This document shows, piece by piece, positions 52,512-61,082 of a DNA stretch of 64,000 nucleotides. Numbering within the stretch: position 1 is the first letter of the stretch; every line of letters begins with the position of its first letter. Origin of the DNA: CATQHL01 sp965242895 (GTDB lineage Bacteria > Actinomycetota > Acidimicrobiia > Acidimicrobiales > CATQHL01); the NCBI GenBank assembly GCA_965242895.1, contig OZ251507.1, positions 1,116,001-1,180,000 of the forward strand. The letters are read 5' to 3'. Made by a program: the position numbers and the translations under genes. The notes under the pieces are model-generated. The model was given only the letters and a program-made list of their open reading frames with translations, made no database searches and had not been told where the DNA came from.

Positions 52512-55500
52512 AGGCGGCGAAGTGCTTGACGGCGGGGACTTGCTAGGGGGAAGAGTGGGCTGCGGTTGCGGTGGAGGAGGAAGCGGTGGTGGCGTCTGGG
52601 AGGCAGTGGGAGAAGGTGTGATGGTAGCGGTAGTAGTAGTTGTGGTTGTAGTAGCAGGGGGAGATTGGGTGGTAGTGGTAGTGGTAGTGGTTGTAGTGGT
52701 GGTTGTGGTTGAGGGAGGTTGGGTGGTAGTAGTGGTCGTTGGTGCAGGCTGCGTAGTAGTAGTGGTGGTTGCAGTGGTTGTGGTTGGGGGGCATTGGTTG
52801 ATGAGTGTGACGCAGGTGGTCGGTTCGGGGGTTTCTTGCCCTGCGACCGCCGGCGGGGCTGGGACTGCGGTTGGGGCTGCGATCTCGGCGGCCCGGTTGA
52901 CGGTGATCTTGGTGGGGGTGAGGGCAGCTTTGGTCCAGGTGAACGCTGTTCTCACCAGGCAGTAATAGGCGCCGTCGTCCCAGTAGTGCTGCGAGCACGC
53001 TGCTGCGTTCACCCCCTGCGCTCCGTAACGCACCCGCAGCGGCGGCAGGGCGGCGAACGGGCTGTCGTCGAAAGACGTGAACGCCTGCCTGCTGCTTATT
53101 ACCAGGTCACCCGAGGAGATCCTTACTCTGCTCCCCCGATCGGGGGTGACCGACGAACTATGCCCGTAGAAAGCGTACTCCCACTCCTCGGCTGAACCCC
53201 CACCGTAAGAGGCTATCCCGAAACCGTCCAACGACACAGGATGCGCCCCGGCGGGGGAGGAAGCAGAAACATCCGGCGACGCCACTTCCACCCGCGCAGG
53301 GACGCGGGCAGCGTCCCAAGTGAACGCCCCCCGGACCACGCACTCGTAGCGGTCGTAGTTATAAAAATGCTGATCACACGAATCCACTGTGATGCTCTCG
53401 GCCCCGTAGGTGATCGTGAACGGTTGGAACGAAGCAAACGGACTGTCCGCGAAAGACGTGAAAACCTGACCGTAACTCACCACAACATCCCCCAAGGAAA
53501 GATGCACCGGACCCCCACGAGTCACCCCTATATTACGCAACGACCTCCCCCAGAACGCGAACCTCCACTCCCCCAGACCCGTAGCACCGTAATTCGCCCA
53601 ACCATGGGGGGCGGGGTTCACAGAGTGCTCCCCAGCAGGAGCAGGCAAGCTAACAGGAAAACTCGGCGGCGAACCCAACGTCCAACCCTGCTCAGGGAAC
53701 ACCCCGCCAGGCAACAACCCGGTCCCCTGAACCGTCTCATGCGCAGAACCGGTGAACGTCAAAGACGGACTCCTCATATGATCACCCCTCGTCAACCCAA
53801 CCACCATATACTCACGCCCCGCAGGATTCTCCCCCCGCGGCAACGACACAAAACCCCTCCCAGGAACAGCCACCCTAACCAACTCCCAACCCCCAACACC
53901 GTTCACGAGACTAGACTGATCCAACCTCAACCTCCTGAACAACCCCACCCACGGGGAATTAAACCACGTATTGTAATCACCAGGCAAGAACACGCCAGAA
54001 AACGGCGAAGGCGTAGGAGGCACATCCCACCGCAAACCCCACCAACGCCCCAGAATGCCAGAAGTCGTCACGTCAACCCTGTCAAGAACCTGGCGAGGCA
54101 CCACATCAGGGTGATAAACAGCATGCAAATCCGCTAAATCCCTAGCAGCAATCGTAATAGACCGACACCCCCTAGCATCCGAACCCCCACCCAGAGCAGT
54201 ATAAGAAGGATCAAAATCGTAACTCATCAAAGACGGCGCAGGAGAAACCGCCGAATGGCCCAAACGCCAACACCCTCTCTTGTAATCGCCCAAGCCCAGG
54301 AAATGACCCAACTCATGCCGCACAGTACTCTCCAACGAACTAACAGAATGGGAAAACAACACAGTAAGCTTCGAACCCGTAATCCTAGACGGATCCCACT
54401 TTGCCACCTTATTGGCACTACCCTGAACACACTGAGTACAAGACCCCCCAGGCTCCCTCTCATCTATTACCTCCACGTCCGCGGCCGCGCCAGCAGGGCA
54501 AGTACCCCCAGCGTTGTTCACCACCGTGAACGGCGCGAAAGGAAGACCCCTCTCCCGCTCCGGATGCTGCGCCTCCCGATTAGGGGCCAACAAATCATTC
54601 CAATCCCCCACCGCCACACCCAACGCATCAAGCAACTCCACCCTCAACTGATCATCCCCAGACGGCTTCTTCACGCACACCCTAATAGACTCCCCCGACA
54701 ACAACCGAGGATGAACACTCACAAGCGAATCACACGGCAAACCCTGCCCCCCACCCGCCAAACCCCCATACGGACGCCAACTAGAAGCAGACAACAAACC
54801 AACCCGCTGATCCGTGAGATCTATCAGCCCTTCTCTCATACCTTTGACTAGTTTGATAATTTCTTGATCATTCTTTCCACTGTACTGCTCAATAAACTCT
54901 TCGTGTCGCCGAATGGTCCTATCGAACTTCTTTATCTGATCGTCGAGTTCTGGGCAAGGAACTGTCGTAGTTATTCGCACTTGTGCGCCTGAAACGCCAC
55001 CGCTGTTACTCGGAAAAGGGAGCGACTCCTGCTCTTCCTCACGAAGTCGCCATTCCCCGTCGCGGAAAATCCACTTTTTTCTGAACTCCTCTTGCAGTTT
55101 AGCCACTTCGGGGTCAGTCTTAGCTATTTCATCTATTATTTCTACCGCACGATTTAGTCTTTCTTGGAAGGCTGTATCGCCTTCTGGGTGTATAGAGAGG
55201 GAGTTGAAGTATTGGTCCCAGAGGGCGTTCTCCTCGGGGGTGAGTTCCGCGGATTGCCGTGTGCTCCATATGGTGTCCCCGTCGGGTGTGATGGTGTGCA
55301 TGATTACGAAGCGTTTCACTTCTTCGCCGGTGAGGGTGTGAGTCCAAACGGCGGTGGCCCTGGGCCCGTCGGTGACCTGACGGTATTCGAAAACAGTGCT
55401 AGGAGGGAGGTCTTCTATGCCTATGTCCCACGAAACTTCAACGACGCCTTCGAAGACGATTTGCATCCCTTCGGGCACTTGCGCGTACTGGAACCCTGAA

Positions 55501-56912
55501 CGGTGAGTAGAACCAGAATCAATAACAGTCCCAGGTTCGTTGTACGCGACTTCTTTAACAACCTCCACAACAGCAGCAGCGGCAGCCGAAGCGCCCGCAG
55601 AATCAGTGACAGTAGCCGTCACAGTCTTAGCCCCAGGGGTGACGACGGAGACGTCCGGGTCGGCTAGATCATTCAAATCAACGCCCTCCCGGGCGCAGGA
55701 AACCTCAACCGAACCCGAAACCCCGGAAGCCTCCACGCCGGAGACGCTCAACTTATAAGGAGGCGAACCCCCAGCAGCCTCCCAAGACAGAGTGAACGAC
55801 CCCACGCCCTCCCGGACGGTTCGAAGCACCCTAGGAGAACTCCACAAAGCGTCCCACTCCTCCCCAGTAGGCTCAGGCGCACCCGGCGGGTACAACTCCG
55901 CAGCCAACGCGCTCAACCTATCGTGATCCACGAACGTCCGCGACCGGCCCTCCCCCGTGGAGCACACAGACGGAGCGCTCACCCTCAAACTCAACCCCCC
56001 AGAAGGAGCAGACGGGGTGCGCAGCCCCGCCCTAGCGGGCAGGCTCTGCCAACCCTCGGCGGTGAGAGCGGTCAAACGGAACACGTAACGCGTCCCACCG
56101 CTCAACCCAGCAACCGGCTGAGACGTCCTCCCAGGCGGAAGCCGCAAACGATCAGAAAACACGAAATCCTCCCCCCGCACCCTCCACTCAAGCACGTAAC
56201 CAGCCGGCGACCAACTAGACGGCGGCGACCACCGCAACACCACCGTGTCATACGCAGACGCCGACGCCGTCAACCCCACCGGAGGAAGAGCCAACGTCTC
56301 AAAACCCCCACGCGCTGAAGAAACCTCACGCCCAGAAGAATCCAAAACAGCCACCCTCACCACATAACGACCACCAGCAGTCAAACCAGCAACCCTATAA
56401 GACCGCGCCGACGCAGGCAAATCCACCACACTCCACGACCCGCCACCATCCTCCGGATCAGCGCCCTCGGGCTCCTCGAACGGGCGCACACGCCACCGCA
56501 ACCGGAACCCAGCAGCACCAGCAGCGAAACCCTCCCCCCAGCCAACAGTCAACGACGAAACCCCCACACTCACCAACACAAGAGACCCCCCAGAACCCCC
56601 ACTCTCAGAAGACCCTCCCTCCCCCACAGCAGACCCAGAACCAGACCCAGCGTCCCCCCCGCCGGTCAAGAAACCACTCGCCACAAGCTCACCCACAGAC
56701 AACTCACCCACCAACTCACCGCCCCCCACGCCCCCACCGGGAGACGCCTCCAACGCCGACTCCCCGTCAACCACCAAGCCACCACCAGAACCCGACACGC
56801 ACCCAACAGCCAACAACGCCACAACCAACAAAACCCCAACAACACGCACACAACAACGCAGCCGCCGCGCAGCGGCCGCCACAGCGGGGGCGAAAAGCTG
56901 AAAACTCCTCAT
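52491..56912 (-). CDS. Large metzincin-type metalloprotease lipoprotein with FN3 domains and Thr/Pro-rich tail
   Basis: A 1473-residue secreted lipoprotein. Signal peptide with lipobox LAVGC, two FN3-like modules, PKD-like region, helical segment (LDDQIKKFDRTIRRHEEFIE), then a zinc-protease domain: VRHELGHFLGLGDYKRGCW at about residue 865 gives HExxHxxGxxD, and SLMSYDFD supplies a Met-turn, so it is a metzincin with Asp as third ligand, as in snapalysin-like enzymes. Two related about 100-residue modules follow (GQVFTSFADSPFASF and RQAFTSFDDSPFAAL). The tail is a long Thr/Pro tract (TTTTTTTQ, PPLPPPPQPQPTL) ending in VLFFW. Its final bases lie in the leader of the truncated copy, so the C-terminus may have been rewritten by the duplication. 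The start is ATG 56912. Confidence 0.85.
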   Translation of the reverse strand: MRSFQLFAPAVAAAARRLRCCVRVVGVLLVVALLAVGCVSGSGGGLVVDGESALEASPGGGVGGGELVGELSVGELVASGFLTGGGDAGSGSGSAVGEGGSSESGGSGGSLVLVSVGVSSLTVGWGEGFAAGAAGFRLRWRVRPFEEPEGADPEDGGGSWSVVDLPASARSYRVAGLTAGGRYVVRVAVLDSSGREVSSARGGFETLALPPVGLTASASAYDTVVLRWSPPSSWSPAGYVLEWRVRGEDFVFSDRLRLPPGRTSQPVAGLSGGTRYVFRLTALTAEGWQSLPARAGLRTPSAPSGGLSLRVSAPSVCSTGEGRSRTFVDHDRLSALAAELYPPGAPEPTGEEWDALWSSPRVLRTVREGVGSFTLSWEAAGGSPPYKLSVSGVEASGVSGSVEVSCAREGVDLNDLADPDVSVVTPGAKTVTATVTDSAGASAAAAAVVEVVKEVAYNEPGTVIDSGSTHRSGFQYAQVPEGMQIVFEGVVEVSWDIGIEDLPPSTVFEYRQVTDGPRATAVWTHTLTGEEVKRFVIMHTITPDGDTIWSTRQSAELTPEENALWDQYFNSLSIHPEGDTAFQERLNRAVEIIDEIAKTDPEVAKLQEEFRKKWIFRDGEWRLREEEQESLPFPSNSGGVSGAQVRITTTVPCPELDDQIKKFDRTIRRHEEFIEQYSGKNDQEIIKLVKGMREGLIDLTDQRVGLLSASSWRPYGGLAGGGQGLPCDSLVSVHPRLLSGESIRVCVKKPSGDDQLRVELLDALGVAVGDWNDLLAPNREAQHPERERGLPFAPFTVVNNAGGTCPAGAAADVEVIDEREPGGSCTQCVQGSANKVAKWDPSRITGSKLTVLFSHSVSSLESTVRHELGHFLGLGDYKRGCWRLGHSAVSPAPSLMSYDFDPSYTALGGGSDARGCRSITIAARDLADLHAVYHPDVVPRQVLDRVDVTTSGILGRWWGLRWDVPPTPSPFSGVFLPGDYNTWFNSPWVGLFRRLRLDQSSLVNGVGGWELVRVAVPGRGFVSLPRGENPAGREYMVVGLTRGDHMRSPSLTFTGSAHETVQGTGLLPGGVFPEQGWTLGSPPSFPVSLPAPAGEHSVNPAPHGWANYGATGLGEWRFAFWGRSLRNIGVTRGGPVHLSLGDVVVSYGQVFTSFADSPFASFQPFTITYGAESITVDSCDQHFYNYDRYECVVRGAFTWDAARVPARVEVASPDVSASSPAGAHPVSLDGFGIASYGGGSAEEWEYAFYGHSSSVTPDRGSRVRISSGDLVISSRQAFTSFDDSPFAALPPLRVRYGAQGVNAAACSQHYWDDGAYYCLVRTAFTWTKAALTPTKITVNRAAEIAAPTAVPAPPAVAGQETPEPTTCVTLINQCPPTTTTATTTTTTQPAPTTTTTTQPPSTTTTTTTTTTTTTTQSPPATTTTTTTTATITPSPTASQTPPPLPPPPQPQPTLPPSKSPPSSTSPPSVLFFW

Positions 56913-56942
56913 AGAAAAACCCTACCAAAAAAACAAGACGCC
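55151..56942 (-). repeat. Upstream copy of the 1.79-kb duplication
   Basis: Partner of 50720-52511. It covers the 5' part of the metzincin gene and 30 bp of its leader up to 56942, where the two copies diverge (after acaagacgc). Confidence 0.9.
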
Positions 56943-56960
56943 AAGACGGCGCAATCAGCG

Positions 56961-58310
56961 TCAAGCGTTCAGTAACAAGAACATCCCCACGACCGTCAAG
57001 CCCACCATCACGACCATCAAGCCAACTTGCGAGCGCACCGCATCACGAGGGCGGAAACGCGCAACCGCCCGATCGTGCGCCAAGACCACTCCGGCTAAAT
57101 GACCGAAGACTGTGGTGAGCGACTGCACCCAGGCAATGGCGGCCGGCGCCAGCAGGCGGTAGTTGATCTGAAAATGAGCCGTGCCGAACAGGTCGGCGCT
57201 CCCGCCGAAAGGATTCGACAGGAAAGTGAGGAAGTTCTGCCCTTCAAAGACCATCAGGGAGAAGTAGTGCCCGACGTGGTAAGCCAGGGCGATTGGCACT
57301 AGAGAATGGGCGAAACCGCTCAGCATGTCCTTCAAGGGAGTCTTGGTGAGGGCAGCTCCGACCGCCATGGCGGCTATGTAGATGACGGCGAAGTTGAGCG
57401 ACGACTGGATCAGGCCGTAGGCGCCGAAACCTACGGTCTCCCAGCCGATGCGAGCGCCCAGCAGACCTTGCCACCAATCGGTGCGCGAAATGCCGTCGAA
57501 ACTGGTGGTCGCCGGCATCAGGAGAATCACGAAGGCGTGAGGCAGGGAAATCCGCATGCGGGCAAGCCCGACGATCGGAGGGCGGACGGCCAAGCGGCCG
57601 CGCTCATCGGCGCAAAAAACGCCCATTGCCCCGATATGGCGGAAGATGACGCCGAAGCCCTCCCCTTCACGCATCCACTCCCTGCCCCAGAGAGAAGCCC
57701 CGGCCAGCATAAATAGCGAATATCCCAGTATCGCCCAGCCCAAGACTCGAGTGTCTGAAGGGCGGGGATGCACCAGTTCCAGGGCAGCAAACGCCAGCAG
57801 AACAGCAGCGGCCAACCAGCCGCTCTGAGCGGAGGACGGCCGCCAGCGCAGGCGAAGCGGGGCTGCTCCGGCGAAGTAGCGGCGTCGGATCCAGGCCCCT
57901 GCAGCGGCGAGGGTCTCCCAGGGGCTGAGCAGCCTCCAGACGTCGCCGAAGACAGCGGAAAACAAGAGCAGGCCCACCCAAAACGCCACGTAGACGGCGA
58001 CAGGGGCGATCGTGGCGTTGGGCCCTAACTTGCCAAACAGCGCCGCAGCAAGCACTAGGCCGAACAGGACGAGACCCAACAGCCGAGTAATCAGAGCCGC
58101 GAGACGAGCAATCGGCTGAACCCAGGGCGGAAGCGTGCGCTCTAGACGTCTGCCCTCAAACTTGGGTTTCGACCAGTACATGCTCAGGACGATGAACGAA
58201 ACGAGCAGTGCCGCTGCCGCCATGTAGGCAAACATCCAGACCGGCAGGGGCAGGTCTCCCCGCACCCCGATGCCGTGAGCGAACGTCGCCGCCGTCCCTG
58301 TCATCACCAA
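56961..58310 (-). CDS. Multi-spanning membrane protein (fenitrothion-hydrolase-like annotation family)
   Basis: A 449-residue protein with about 11 hydrophobic helices, beginning FAHGIGVRGDLPLPVWMFAYMAAA. PWVQPIARLAALITRLLGLVL, FSAVFGDVWRLLSPWETLAAAGA and FVILLMPATTSFDGISRTDWW, and a His-rich CHVGHYFSLMVFEGQ-like AYHVGHYFSLMVFEGQNFLTF, recall actinobacterial membrane proteins that are often labelled fenitrothion hydrolase without proof. It is probably a transport or redox membrane protein. It lies 48 bp upstream of the metzincin gene and 112 bp downstream of the cupredoxin-like lipoprotein, on the same strand; such membrane proteins are often found beside cupredoxin genes. Confidence 0.75.
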   Translation of the reverse strand: MVMTGTAATFAHGIGVRGDLPLPVWMFAYMAAAALLVSFIVLSMYWSKPKFEGRRLERTLPPWVQPIARLAALITRLLGLVLFGLVLAAALFGKLGPNATIAPVAVYVAFWVGLLLFSAVFGDVWRLLSPWETLAAAGAWIRRRYFAGAAPLRLRWRPSSAQSGWLAAAVLLAFAALELVHPRPSDTRVLGWAILGYSLFMLAGASLWGREWMREGEGFGVIFRHIGAMGVFCADERGRLAVRPPIVGLARMRISLPHAFVILLMPATTSFDGISRTDWWQGLLGARIGWETVGFGAYGLIQSSLNFAVIYIAAMAVGAALTKTPLKDMLSGFAHSLVPIALAYHVGHYFSLMVFEGQNFLTFLSNPFGGSADLFGTAHFQINYRLLAPAAIAWVQSLTTVFGHLAGVVLAHDRAVARFRPRDAVRSQVGLMVVMVGLTVVGMFLLLNA

Positions 58311-58422
58311 ATCAACGCCTAGCAGTCAGCGAACCCTGAGCACTCGCAAGTCGGCGACTCTCAAGTCAGCGACGGATCGGAGACCTGAGAAACTGCAAGG
58401 CAAACGGCGAGGGTCGCCGCCT

Positions 58423-59154
58423 TCAAGACACGGCGAGTTCGAACAATAAACGGTGAGCACCCTCCAGCTCCACTTCCCAGACGCCTGGAAGGTCGGCGAC
58501 GAACTCCAGATCGACCTCTGCGCCAGGGATCAGTTCAAGAAAGAGGTCGTAGCCGTGTACGTGCAGCTCCTCGGCGACGTCCGAAATGACCAGGATTAAG
58601 ACTGTGTCTCCCAAGTTCGCTTCGTAACGGCGGTCGGCGTTTAGCTGCCCGAATTGAATTGAGATTGCGATCACCACGTCGACGTTTGAAACTTCAGTAG
58701 TGGTCGTGGTCGAGGAGGGGGGGACGGAAGAAGTAGTGGTGGAAACCTCCGAGGACGGCGCGGAGGTGGAAGACGAAGGCGCCGGCGGCGAGGGCGGGGC
58801 GGGCGGCGAAGTGCTCGACGGCGCAGACGTGCTAGAGGGAGGGGAGGGAGTGGCGGGCTGCGGCGGCGGGGAAGGCTGCGGCGGAGGCGTCGTGGGGGCA
58901 GGGGGCGAAGGGGGAGCAGTCTCTGGCGCGGTGGAAGCGGTGGGAGCAGTCTCCGACAAAGAGTCGGCGGAAGTCGACGTTCCGGAGCGGGAAGTCTGCT
59001 GCGGAGCCGAAGTAGAAAGAGTAGAAGCGGTAGAACCGGCGCCTGTTGAGGCGCCGCAAGAAACAGCGGTCGACGTCAGAACTAGCGCAAGAACGCCCCC
59101 GAGCAGTTTGAGAAAAACTGCTCGGGGGCGCCTTGAAATAGGAGTCTCCAGCAA
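58423..59154 (-). CDS. Lipoprotein with Pro/Ser/Thr linker and cupredoxin-like C-terminal domain
   Basis: A 243-residue protein. Signal LKLLGGVLALVLTSTAVSCGAS with a probable lipid-modified Cys; Ser/Thr/Pro linker of about 125 residues (PPSPPAPTTPPPQPSPPP, SSTSAPSSEVSTTTSSVPPS); C-terminal beta domain with HVHGYDLFLELIPGAEVDLEF, ADLPGVWEVELEGAHRLLFEL, resembling small cupredoxins. Two His in HVHGYD and one near the end could bind copper; no Cys is available, so a type 1 site is unlikely. Start TTG at 59154 is uncertain because a strong hairpin (59094-59130) covers its first codons. Confidence 0.65.
   Translation of the reverse strand: MLETPISRRPRAVFLKLLGGVLALVLTSTAVSCGASTGAGSTASTLSTSAPQQTSRSGTSTSADSLSETAPTASTAPETAPPSPPAPTTPPPQPSPPPQPATPSPPSSTSAPSSTSPPAPPSPPAPSSSTSAPSSEVSTTTSSVPPSSTTTTTEVSNVDVVIAISIQFGQLNADRRYEANLGDTVLILVISDVAEELHVHGYDLFLELIPGAEVDLEFVADLPGVWEVELEGAHRLLFELAVS
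59094..59130. other. Perfect 16-bp inverted repeat with 5-base loop
   Basis: cgcccccgagcagttt (59094-59109) and its exact reverse complement (59115-59130) flank gagaa. On the minus strand it lies directly after the stop of the LAETG protein gene and inside the first codons of the lipoprotein gene. No T-tract follows, so it is either a terminator variant or a translational control structure. Confidence 0.8.
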
Positions 59155-59174
59155 AACGCTGGTCTTGGAATTAC

Positions 59175-59798
59175 CTAGCGAATGGCACGGAGACGGCGTC
59201 CCTGCGCCAAGACCAACAAGCCGGCGCCGAGTACGGAAACTCCGACGATAAGCAACAAGCTGCTGCTCGCTCCGGTTTCAGCCAACATCGGAGATGGTTC
59301 TCCCACCTGCAGGGCGAGAAAAGCGAACTCCGGATCGGCGCCGGACAGACCAGCGGCGAGCACGACCACCGCTCCGTTGGCGATGTCCTCGTCGGTTATG
59401 GAGACGGTCATTTCATGCGAAAAGGCTCCGCCGTCCCAGTCCGGAGCAGCAGTGTCGCTCATAATGTTGGGACAAATCTCCGTTGCCGCCGCCAGCAAGG
59501 TGCTCACATCGCCGCCTGCTTCGGCGATTGCGTCGAGCATTGACGGGTCGCCTTTGGCGCCTGGACACGTGGTAACAAAGAAGGGACTGAGCGGTCCGGT
59601 GGAGTTCGTGCCGCTCACGGTGATCGTTACGTCCCCCGCTTCGGCCGGAACCGACACCGGATCAATAGAAATCTCCAAATGCTCAGCAGCAGACGCCGGA
59701 GCGATCCAGAAGAGAGCAGGCAGAACTGCTGCGCCGAGCATCACCGTTAGCTTCGTAGAAAACCTGAACGCCTTCCGGCGCATCCCTATTTTTTTCAT
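59175..59798 (-). CDS. Secreted protein with LAETG cell-wall sorting signal
   Basis: A 207-residue exported protein. A signal peptide (LTVMLGAAVLPALFWIAPASAAE) is followed by a beta-rich domain (LEISIDPVSVPAEAGDVTITVSGTN, two Cys in TTCPGAKGD and EICPNIMSD) and a C-terminal sorting signal: LAETG (about 40 residues from the end), hydrophobic helix SSSLLLIVGVSVLGAGLLVL and basic tail RRLRAIR. LAxTG is used by class E sortases of high-G+C Gram-positives. ATG at 59798 follows GGGAGG at the right distance. First gene of the surface operon. The domain resembles small bacterial immunoglobulin-like modules; ligand unknown. Confidence 0.85.
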   Translation of the reverse strand: MKKIGMRRKAFRFSTKLTVMLGAAVLPALFWIAPASAAEHLEISIDPVSVPAEAGDVTITVSGTNSTGPLSPFFVTTCPGAKGDPSMLDAIAEAGGDVSTLLAAATEICPNIMSDTAAPDWDGGAFSHEMTVSITDEDIANGAVVVLAAGLSGADPEFAFLALQVGEPSPMLAETGASSSLLLIVGVSVLGAGLLVLAQGRRLRAIR

Positions 59799-60053
59799 CG
59801 ATTGCCTCCCGACATTTCGATCCTGACATTTCCGCAACTAGGTTAGAGGAAAATCTCGTGCAATGTTGTCCAAAGCGGCGACGAGTTCGCCAGAATTCCA
59901 AAGACAGTCCATCTGACGGCCCTCTGAGAGCCCCGAATCGGCCAACGTAAACCTCGCTTTCCGAGCGCTTGGCCCGACGCAGGGAGACTCGCAAACTCCT
60001 AGCATGATCAACCAACGGCATCGAACGATTCGGAGCGAGGATAAACATTCAAC

Positions 60054-61001
60054 ATGAGCGGACTTTGCGAAGGAAGAGTTGCGGTAATCACGGGAGCCGG
60101 TCGCGGGATCGGGCGTGAGCACGCTCTCATGCTGGCCAGCGAGGGAGCCAAAGTTCTCGTCAACGACCTTGGAAGCGATCCTGGCGGAGGGGGGGCGACC
60201 ATCTCGCCCGCCCAGGAAGTGGCCGAAGAGATCCGCGCCAGCGGCGGCGAAGCGGCGGTGAACGGCGACGACGTGAGCGACTTCCATCAGGCCAAGGACA
60301 TGATCCGCCAGGCCGTCGAGAGGTTCGGAGGTCTGGACATACTCATTAACAACGCTGGAATCTTGAGGGACAAGATGATCTTTTCGATGAGCGAGAGCGA
60401 CTGGGACGACGTGATAGAGGTGCACTTGAAGGGGACTTTTGCGCCTACTCACCACGCTGCGGCTTGGTGGCGTCAGCAGGCGAAGGAGGGCAAGACGCTG
60501 GACGCCCGCGTCATCAACACCACCTCCCCATCGGGCATCTACGGCAACGTCGGACAGTCCAACTATGGGGCGGCGAAAGCGGGTATCGCTGCCTTCTCGA
60601 TCATCACTGCCCTTGAGTTGGCTCGCTACGACGTGACGGTGAACTGCATTGCCCCTGCTGCGCTCACGAGACTGACGCGTCCGCTGTTTGACGCCGAGGA
60701 CGCCAAAAAGCGAGAGGAATCGTGGTCGCCGCGCTGGATCGCTGTTATTGCGGCGTGGCTGGCTAGCCCGGAGGGACGGGGGGTGACAGGGCGTGTCTTT
60801 GACGTGAGCGGCAAGCAGATTTCCATAGCCGAAGGATGGAGGCGAGGCCCGACCGCCACACAGCCTGACGACCCAGCCGAGCTAGGGGAGGTGGTGCGGG
60901 ACTTGATGCGGAGAGCGCGCCTGAATGCCAATGTCTTCGGCAAGGAGACTGAGGGGCTGGGAATGCCGTCCCAGAATATTGACATCCCCGAAACTGAATA
61001 A
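60054..61001 (+). CDS. Short-chain dehydrogenase/reductase, 3-hydroxyacyl-CoA dehydrogenase-like
   Basis: A 315-residue SDR. Cofactor motif VAVITGAGRGIGREHALMLA, VLVNDLGSDPGGGG (the Asp favours NAD), NNAG in DILINNAGILRDKMIFSM and the catalytic Ser-Tyr-Lys in NTTSPSGIYGNVGQSNYGAAK. VLVNDLG and ILRDKMI are typical of the multifunctional-enzyme type 2 / 17-beta-HSD4 branch acting on acyl-CoAs. The C-terminal about 60 residues are a substrate lid. Probably a beta-oxidation or steroid-type step; the substrate is not visible. The 255-bp gap upstream shows nothing beyond a small gacattt repeat. Confidence 0.88.
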   Translation: MSGLCEGRVAVITGAGRGIGREHALMLASEGAKVLVNDLGSDPGGGGATISPAQEVAEEIRASGGEAAVNGDDVSDFHQAKDMIRQAVERFGGLDILINNAGILRDKMIFSMSESDWDDVIEVHLKGTFAPTHHAAAWWRQQAKEGKTLDARVINTTSPSGIYGNVGQSNYGAAKAGIAAFSIITALELARYDVTVNCIAPAALTRLTRPLFDAEDAKKREESWSPRWIAVIAAWLASPEGRGVTGRVFDVSGKQISIAEGWRRGPTATQPDDPAELGEVVRDLMRRARLNANVFGKETEGLGMPSQNIDIPETE

Positions 61002-61025
61002 TGCCGTCGCAAGCGTTGCAGCCGA

Positions 61026-61081
61026 AAGTTGAGATGGGAACGCTAGATGGAAAAGCTAGTTAAGTTGAGATGGGAACGCTA
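61026..61081. repeat. 20-bp direct repeat, 36-bp period, in front of the acyltransferase gene
   Basis: Copies at 61026-61045 and 61062-61081 are identical; a partial third (gtgggaacgcc) at 61083 contains the GTG start codon of the acyltransferase gene. The translation start thus appears to lie in a repeat unit. Confidence 0.92.
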
Positions 61082-61082
61082 A

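Noticed and set aside
52522..52965. Plus-strand Val/Gly-rich frame that resembles a membrane protein
   Set aside because: Reverse complement of the Thr/Pro tract (ACC/ACT codons) of the metzincin tail.
59838..60455. 205-codon minus-strand frame opposite the SDR start
   Set aside because: Most of it is antisense to the SDR cofactor domain; no start with ribosome-binding site or motif.
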